The position numbers and the translations under genes are program-made. The notes under the pieces were generated by a model that saw only the letters and a program-made list of their open reading frames with translations, was not told where the DNA came from and did no database searches. Below, piece by piece: positions 59,165-64,000 of a DNA stretch of 64,000 nt (within the stretch, counting starts at the first letter, position 1; each line of letters begins with the position of its first letter). Origin of the DNA: Paludibacteraceae bacterium (GTDB taxonomy: Bacteria; Bacteroidota; Bacteroidia; Bacteroidales; Paludibacteraceae); assembly GCA_017446585.1 (NCBI GenBank), contig JAFSQL010000005.1, positions 62,001 to 126,000 on the forward strand, written 5' to 3'.

Positions 59165-59974
59165 TTAATCGTCCGTTCCAATCGTTCCGTCAAAGACGAA
59201 TTGCGCATCGCCTGTAAGATAGACGTGATTGTCCGCTTCGCGCCATTCGACGGAGAGCGTTCCTCCGTCCATGACGATTTGTGAAGTCCTGTCCTTCCCC
59301 TTCTTTAGCACCGAGGCGACTGCCGTAGCGCAGGCTCCGGTGCCGCACGCCAACGTGATGCCACTACCTCGCTCCCAGACGCGTGTCCTGATGGTTCCGT
59401 CATTGTTGATGTGTGCGAACTCGATGTTGCACCGTTGAGGGAAAGCGGGATAATGTTCCCAAAGCGGTCCGAACTTTTCGACATCGTTCACGTCGGGCGT
59501 GAACACGACAAAGTGGGGGTTGCCCATGGACACGAACGTTCCGTGGCAGGGTGCTTGGTACCAGATGAACAAGTTTTCGTCTTCCAACTTCGGTTGAAGC
59601 ATATCGACCGTGACGCTTTCCACTACGGAGCTGTTTACATGTAGGAAGAGTGTTTTTATGCCCGAGAGCGTTTGTAACTTGATTTCAGTTTTTCGAGTCA
59701 ATCCGCGTTCATAGACATACTTGCCAACACACCGTGAAGCGTTGCCGCACATCATCGCCTCGCTGCCATCGGCATTGAAGATGCGCATGGAAAAGTCGGC
59801 ATCGCATCCTTCGGGTTCACCTATCAGAACGAGCCCGTCCGCACCTATGCCCTTGTGTCGGTCGCTCCACTCGATGGAGCGGTGGGAAGGGTCGTCAACG
59901 CGATTGTCAATCGTGTTGACGTAGATGTAGTCGTTGCCGCAACCGTGCATCTTGGAGAAGTGGATAGTGCTCAT
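59165..59974 (-). CDS. dapF: diaminopimelate epimerase
   Basis: Interconverts LL- and meso-diaminopimelate, giving the peptidoglycan cross-link residue and the lysine precursor. The 269-residue protein has the two catalytic cysteines, Cys76 ([11 protein letters not shown]) and Cys210 ([11 protein letters not shown]). The first is preceded by the usual RIFNADGSE. Its start overlaps the gltD stop by 4 bases (ATGA), so it is translationally coupled to gltD. Confidence 0.95.
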   Translation of the reverse strand: MSTIHFSKMHGCGNDYIYVNTIDNRVDDPSHRSIEWSDRHKGIGADGLVLIGEPEGCDADFSMRIFNADGSEAMMCGNASRCVGKYVYERGLTRKTEIKLQTLSGIKTLFLHVNSSVVESVTVDMLQPKLEDENLFIWYQAPCHGTFVSMGNPHFVVFTPDVNDVEKFGPLWEHYPAFPQRCNIEFAHINNDGTIRTRVWERGSGITLACGTGACATAVASVLKKGKDRTSQIVMDGGTLSVEWREADNHVYLTGDAQFVFDGTIGTDD

Positions 59975-61320
59975 AGGGAGAGGTATTTGTTAACTTCAGC
60001 AGCCGTTTGTTTTCCACTCGCCATGGCTCGAACTACAAGGCTCGCGCCGTTTTTAGCATCGCCACAGACAAACACGTTGTCAGGGAAGTCCGGGTGTTGA
60101 GGCTTGAGAAATCCCATGGCAAGGAGAACAAGTTCCGCCTTGATGATTTCAGGTTTCCCCTTTTCGACCATGAGAGGTCGTCCGCCATCTGGATTAGGTT
60201 TCCATTCTATCTCTTGTACCTTCACGCCCGTGAGTTTTCCATTCTCGCCGATGAACTCAAGCGTGTTGATGTTCCAACGTCGGGTGCATCCTTCCTCGTG
60301 GCTGCTGGTGGTCTTGAGCGTGCGAGGGAACGCTGGCCAAGGGTTGGCAGGGTCTTCAGGTCCCTCAACGGGACGTGGCATGATTTCAATTTGCGTGACG
60401 CTCTTGCAGCCTTGTCGGTGTGCCGTTCCGATGCAGTCGGAACCGGTGTCGCCACCGCCAATGACGAGGACGTCCTTGTCCTTTGCCGTCACCCGTTGCT
60501 CAGGCGTGAACTCGCATCCTGCCAGCACCCTGTTTTGTTGCGCCAAGAGTTCGAGGGCGAGGTAAACACCTTTGAGTTCGCGTCCCGGAATGGTCAAATC
60601 CCTTGCCGTCGGAGTTCCCGTGGCGATGACGACCGCGTCGAACTGTGAGGCGAACGATGGGTCGCAGGTGATGTCTTTGCCGTAGTGGAACTCGATGCCT
60701 TCCTGCTCAAGCAGACGTATGCGACGGTCAATGACAGCCTTGTTGAGTTTGAAGTTTGGAATACCGTAGCGCAGAAGTCCACCTGCCGCCTCGTTCTTGT
60801 CATAGACAGAGACTTGGTAACCCATGATGTTCAGGTCGTTGGCGGCAGCCAATCCAGCCGGTCCGGCACCGATGACAGCGATGTGCTTGCCATTGCGGAC
60901 AATGTCGGTACGTGGGCGAATGAACCCTTCACGAAAGTTGCCTTCGGTGATGGCGCACTCGTTCTCGCGGTTGGTGGTCGGCTCGTGGTTGTAGCGGTTC
61001 AGCACGCATGCTTTCTCGCAGAGAGCGGGGCAGACGCGTCCTGTAAATTCCGGGAAAGGATTGGTTGCCGAAAGCAGTTTGTATGCCAATTCCCATTCTC
61101 CTTTGTATAACGCCTCGTTCCACTCAGGAGCCTTGTTGCCCAGCGGACAAGCCCAGTGGCAGAATGGAACGCCGCAGTCCATGCAGCGAGACGCCTGTGC
61201 CTTGCGCTCGTGCGTGTTGAGCGTTTGCTCCACTTCACCGAAGTCGTGAATCCTGTCGTGAAGGTCACGATAGCCCGCTTCCTGACGATGAATTTCTAAA
61301 AAAGCCCTTTCTTTTCCCAT
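59971..61320 (-). CDS. gltD: glutamate synthase small subunit
   Basis: Takes electrons from NADPH and passes them to GltB, which makes two glutamates from glutamine and 2-oxoglutarate. The start at 61320 ([20 protein letters not shown]) is preferred; 18 more codons are open upstream. The 449-residue protein has N-terminal Fe-S cysteines ([19 protein letters not shown]), an FAD motif ([12 protein letters not shown]) and an NADPH motif ([11 protein letters not shown]). It lies 81 bases after gltB and overlaps dapF by 4 bases. Confidence 0.96.
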   Translation of the reverse strand: MGKERAFLEIHRQEAGYRDLHDRIHDFGEVEQTLNTHERKAQASRCMDCGVPFCHWACPLGNKAPEWNEALYKGEWELAYKLLSATNPFPEFTGRVCPALCEKACVLNRYNHEPTTNRENECAITEGNFREGFIRPRTDIVRNGKHIAVIGAGPAGLAAANDLNIMGYQVSVYDKNEAAGGLLRYGIPNFKLNKAVIDRRIRLLEQEGIEFHYGKDITCDPSFASQFDAVVIATGTPTARDLTIPGRELKGVYLALELLAQQNRVLAGCEFTPEQRVTAKDKDVLVIGGGDTGSDCIGTAHRQGCKSVTQIEIMPRPVEGPEDPANPWPAFPRTLKTTSSHEEGCTRRWNINTLEFIGENGKLTGVKVQEIEWKPNPDGGRPLMVEKGKPEIIKAELVLLAMGFLKPQHPDFPDNVFVCGDAKNGASLVVRAMASGKQTAAEVNKYLSL

Positions 61321-61401
61321 GATTGTGATTGTGTTTTCGTTCGTGATTTGTGACAGCCTTGGCGGCAAAAACATGCTTCGATTCCCAGTGTAAAAAAGTT
61401 T

Positions 61402-64000
61402 CTAAAATTCACGTTGCATGTTCGCTATTTTCTCTTGAAGTTTCTTGAATTGCTCCTCTTGCAAGACTCGCTTGTATTCGATAGGAACGACTTGGATAAA
61501 GTCGTCAGCATATTGTTTCCAATCGTCCAACATGCGTCCTGCCAGTTCGGAACCTGTGTGAAGGTAGTGTTGCCGAATCAGTTCGAGCAGTTCTTTTCGG
61601 CTCATGTTGTCTTCGACAAGGTTGATTTCTACCATGTCCATGTTGCAGAAGAAGTCGAAGGTGTGGTCACGGTCATAGACGTAAGCCACGCCACCTGACA
61701 TGCCCGCCGCGAAGTTGCGACCCGTCTTGCCCAAAACGACCACGCGACCTCCCGTCATGTATTCGCAGCAGTGGTCGCCCGCGCCTTCAATGACAGCGAT
61801 GGCACCGGAGTTGCGCACGCCAAAGCGTTCGCCCACTTTGCCACGCACGTAGAGTTCGCCACTGGTGGCTCCGTAGAGTCCTGTGTTGCCGGCGATGATG
61901 TTGTCTTCCGCCTTGTATTCACTTCGTGAAGGTGGCAGGATGGCAATGCGTCCACCGGACAGACCCTTGGCGAAGTAGTCGTTGGTTTCACCCTCCAGCC
62001 TGAGTGAAACACCATGGGCGAGGAACGCTCCGAACGACTGTCCTGCCGAACCTTTCAAGCGCACCTTGATGGTGTCGTCAGGGAGACCAGCCAAACCATG
62101 TCGCTTGGCGATGGCACCTGAAAGCATGGTGCCAATGGCACGGTCGGTGTTCTTGACGGAGTAGTCAAGCGTGACTTCCTCCGCCTTGTCAATGGCGGCC
62201 TTAGCCGCTTTGAGCATACGTTCGTCAAGCACGGTGTCGGACATTCCGAGCGGAATGGCAGGGCTGTGGATGTCGCCCGTGAATCGGAGTTCGCCCTCTT
62301 CCTTGAAGGTCAAACGTTTGAGGTCCAGAACAGAAGGAGCGGTGACGATGAGGTCGCTTCTGCCCACGACGTCGTTCAAGGATTTGAATCCCATTTCCGC
62401 CAAGTATTCACGCACCTCCTGAGCGAGGAAAGTGAAGTAGTTCACCAGATATTCATAACGGCCGACAAAGTGCTTGCGCAGTTCGGGGTCTTGCGTAGCG
62501 ACGCCCATAGGACACGTGTTTCGGTTGCACTTGCGCATCATGACGCAGCCAAGGACGATGAGTGCTGCCGTACCAAAACCGAACTCCTCGGCACCCAACA
62601 GAGCCATCAGAATGATGTCACGTCCAGTCTTGATTTGTCCGTCCACTTGAAGTCGAACGGAGGAGCGCAGACCGTTGCGAACCAGGGTTTGTTGTGTCTC
62701 GCTCAGACCGATTTCAGGAGAAATGCCCGCGAAGCGCATGCTCGACGCCGGACTCGCACCCGTTCCGCCTTCGGCACCACTGATGACGATGAGGTCGGCT
62801 TTGGCCTTTGCCACACCCGCCGCAATCGTTCCTACGCCACTTTCCGCGACGAGTTTGACGCTGATGGCTGCCTTCGGGTTAACATTCTTGAGGTCAAAAA
62901 TGAGTTGCGCGAGGTCCTCGATGCTATAGATGTCGTGGTGAGGCGGTGGCGAGATAAGCGAAATGCCCGGAATGGAGTGTCGCGTCTTGGCGATGACCTC
63001 GTTCACTTTGAATCCCGGCAATTGACCACCTTCGCCAGGCTTGGCACCCTGAGCCACCTTGATTTGTATTTCCTCGGCATTGACAAGGTATTCCGTCGTC
63101 ACGCCGAAGCGTCCGCTTGCCACCTGCTTTGTCTTGCTGGACAGCGAGATGCCGTCGAACGTGGAGTGGAAACGTTCGGAGTCTTCACCTCCCTCGCCCG
63201 TGTTGGAGCGCGCTCCCAGTTTGTTCATTGCCAAACAGATGGCCTCGTGCGCCTCCTTGCTGAGAGCACCGAAACTCATGGCACCTGCCACGAAGTGCTT
63301 CACAATGTCCTCGACGGGTTCCACTTGGTCAAGGTTGATAGGATTCTTCTTCCACGAGAGGAAGTCTCGGATGAAGATAGGGCTCTCCTTGGCATCGACC
63401 ATTTGGGAGTATTCTTTGAACTTTTGGTAGTTGCCCGTGCGTGTCGCAAGTTGCAGTGTCGCTATCGTCTCCGGATTCCATGCGTGCTTGATGCCATCCT
63501 TGCGCCATTGGAATTGTCCGAGGTTAGGCAAGAAAGAATTGTCAGTCGTGAACGCCTCCTTGCTTCGGTCAAGGGCGTCATCCGCAATTTTGTCAAGACC
63601 GATGCCGCCGATGGTGCTCGTTGTCGTTCCAAAGTAGGACTTCAAGAGTTCTTCGTTCAGACCGATGCTTTCGAAGATTTTAGCCCCGCGGTAGGAACGG
63701 ATGGTAGAGATGCCCATCTTAGCCATGATTTTCAGCAGACCTTTTTTTACTGCCTTGATGTAGTTGGATTCAGCCGTGGCGTAGTCTTCTTGAATTTTGC
63801 CTTGCTTGACGAGGTCATCGAGGATGGCAAATACCATGTAAGGGCAAAGCGCGCTGGCACCATAGCCAAGGAGCAATGCCGCGTGCATCGTCTCACGGAT
63901 TTCGCCGCTCTCGACGATGAGAGCCGTCTGCACGCGCTTGCCTGTCTTGATGAGGTAGTGGTGGACAGCCGAAACCGCTAAGAGGCTTGGAATGGCGATG
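61402..64000 (-). CDS. gltB: glutamate synthase large subunit, 5' end cut by the window edge
   Basis: The C-terminal part (about 866 codons) of the roughly 1500-residue ferredoxin/NADPH-type GOGAT. The frame stays open to the right edge, reading IAIPSLLAVSAVHHYLI, so the first half (the glutaminase domain) is outside. Present are the central domain, the FMN synthase domain (SGAEGGTGASPASSMRFAGI), the 3Fe-4S cysteines in VMMRKCNRNTCPMG, and the C-terminal beta-helix with repeated G-x-x-x-x-G motifs (GNTGLYGATSGELYVRGKVG). First gene of the gltB-gltD-dapF-dapL-glnN run. Confidence 0.96.
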   Translation of the reverse strand, partial: IAIPSLLAVSAVHHYLIKTGKRVQTALIVESGEIRETMHAALLLGYGASALCPYMVFAILDDLVKQGKIQEDYATAESNYIKAVKKGLLKIMAKMGISTIRSYRGAKIFESIGLNEELLKSYFGTTTSTIGGIGLDKIADDALDRSKEAFTTDNSFLPNLGQFQWRKDGIKHAWNPETIATLQLATRTGNYQKFKEYSQMVDAKESPIFIRDFLSWKKNPINLDQVEPVEDIVKHFVAGAMSFGALSKEAHEAICLAMNKLGARSNTGEGGEDSERFHSTFDGISLSSKTKQVASGRFGVTTEYLVNAEEIQIKVAQGAKPGEGGQLPGFKVNEVIAKTRHSIPGISLISPPPHHDIYSIEDLAQLIFDLKNVNPKAAISVKLVAESGVGTIAAGVAKAKADLIVISGAEGGTGASPASSMRFAGISPEIGLSETQQTLVRNGLRSSVRLQVDGQIKTGRDIILMALLGAEEFGFGTAALIVLGCVMMRKCNRNTCPMGVATQDPELRKHFVGRYEYLVNYFTFLAQEVREYLAEMGFKSLNDVVGRSDLIVTAPSVLDLKRLTFKEEGELRFTGDIHSPAIPLGMSDTVLDERMLKAAKAAIDKAEEVTLDYSVKNTDRAIGTMLSGAIAKRHGLAGLPDDTIKVRLKGSAGQSFGAFLAHGVSLRLEGETNDYFAKGLSGGRIAILPPSRSEYKAEDNIIAGNTGLYGATSGELYVRGKVGERFGVRNSGAIAVIEGAGDHCCEYMTGGRVVVLGKTGRNFAAGMSGGVAYVYDRDHTFDFFCNMDMVEINLVEDNMSRKELLELIRQHYLHTGSELAGRMLDDWKQYADDFIQVVPIEYKRVLQEEQFKKLQEKIANMQREF

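Noticed and set aside
62266..63981. 571-codon open frame opposite gltB
   Set aside because: The minus strand encodes an unmistakable glutamate synthase with Fe-S and FMN motifs, and the antisense product has no recognisable pattern.

Overview
The window is a stretch of a Bacteroidales chromosome, most likely a member of the Prevotellaceae or a close relative. The grounds are the gene families (transcarbamylase of the acetyl/succinyl-ornithine type, type III glutamine synthetase, LL-diaminopimelate aminotransferase, GldA- and GldK-like proteins, DUF3098, FKBP lipoproteins) and the recurrent TAnnTTTG box of Bacteroidetes sigma-ABfr promoters upstream of many genes. G+C is close to 50 percent. 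The + strand is richer in G than in C over genes of both orientations, so it is probably the leading strand. About 60 protein genes and one tRNA are present. No CRISPR array, prophage or complete insertion sequence was seen. Both end genes are cut: argF' lacks its 5' end and gltB lacks its 5' end (right edge).

Layout. 0-6.6 kb: argF', pyk, proC, an HTH-cupin regulator, an acyl-CoA synthetase, and a convergent DUF3298-type membrane protein. 6.6-7.4 kb: an A+T-rich stretch with tandem and inverted repeats and no convincing gene. 7.4-9.7 kb: a lipoprotein nuclease and a GH28 pectinase. 9.8-14.5 kb (minus): rnhA - LpxL-type acyltransferase - O-antigen ligase - gldA-like - ruvB, then tRNA-Leu(TAG). 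14.6-17.2 kb (minus): exbB - exbD - TonB/TolA-like - DJ-1 protein. 17.4-23.7 kb (plus): nadK, trmB, yfhO, pssA, FKBP lipoprotein, small outer-membrane barrel. 23.7-26.5 kb (minus): queA and an S41 protease. 26.7 kb: rpsO. 27.1-29.7 kb: three poorly characterised minus-strand genes, with a 19-bp palindromic repeat duplicated around the Uma2-like one. 29.9-33 kb: asnS and a GldK-like lipoprotein. 33.3-34.6 kb: c-di-AMP synthase and a CYTH protein. 34.7-39.5 kb (minus): three tandem FKBP isomerases and a large TonB-receptor-type barrel.

39.7-41.9 kb: pta-ackA. 42.1-46.1 kb: a block partly framed by two nearly identical terminators, with a PheC-like lipoprotein carrying an unknown N-terminal domain, a two-helix membrane protein, an OhrR-type regulator operon (ferritin-like protein, PNPOx-fold protein, 57-residue winged-helix protein) and an iron-sulfur flavoprotein. 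46.3-53.7 kb (plus): radical SAM protein, then envelope genes waaA, cdsA, psd, methyltransferase-like gene, ftsX, DUF3098, uppP and truB. 53.7-64 kb (minus): O-methyltransferase, M16 protease, and a run gltB-gltD-dapF-dapL-glnN joining ammonium assimilation to diaminopimelate synthesis.

Much of the window is envelope biology: lipid A and Kdo, O-antigen, phosphatidylserine to phosphatidylethanolamine, undecaprenyl phosphate recycling, diaminopimelate, Tol/Ton energisation, c-di-AMP and periplasmic folding. The less ordinary parts are the 19-bp repeat cassette at 27.9-28.5 kb, the 42-46 kb block, the repeat-rich gap at 6.6-7.4 kb, the TolA-like energy transducer, and a dispersed TTAAGAATTAAGAG-type repeat sitting on gene ends.
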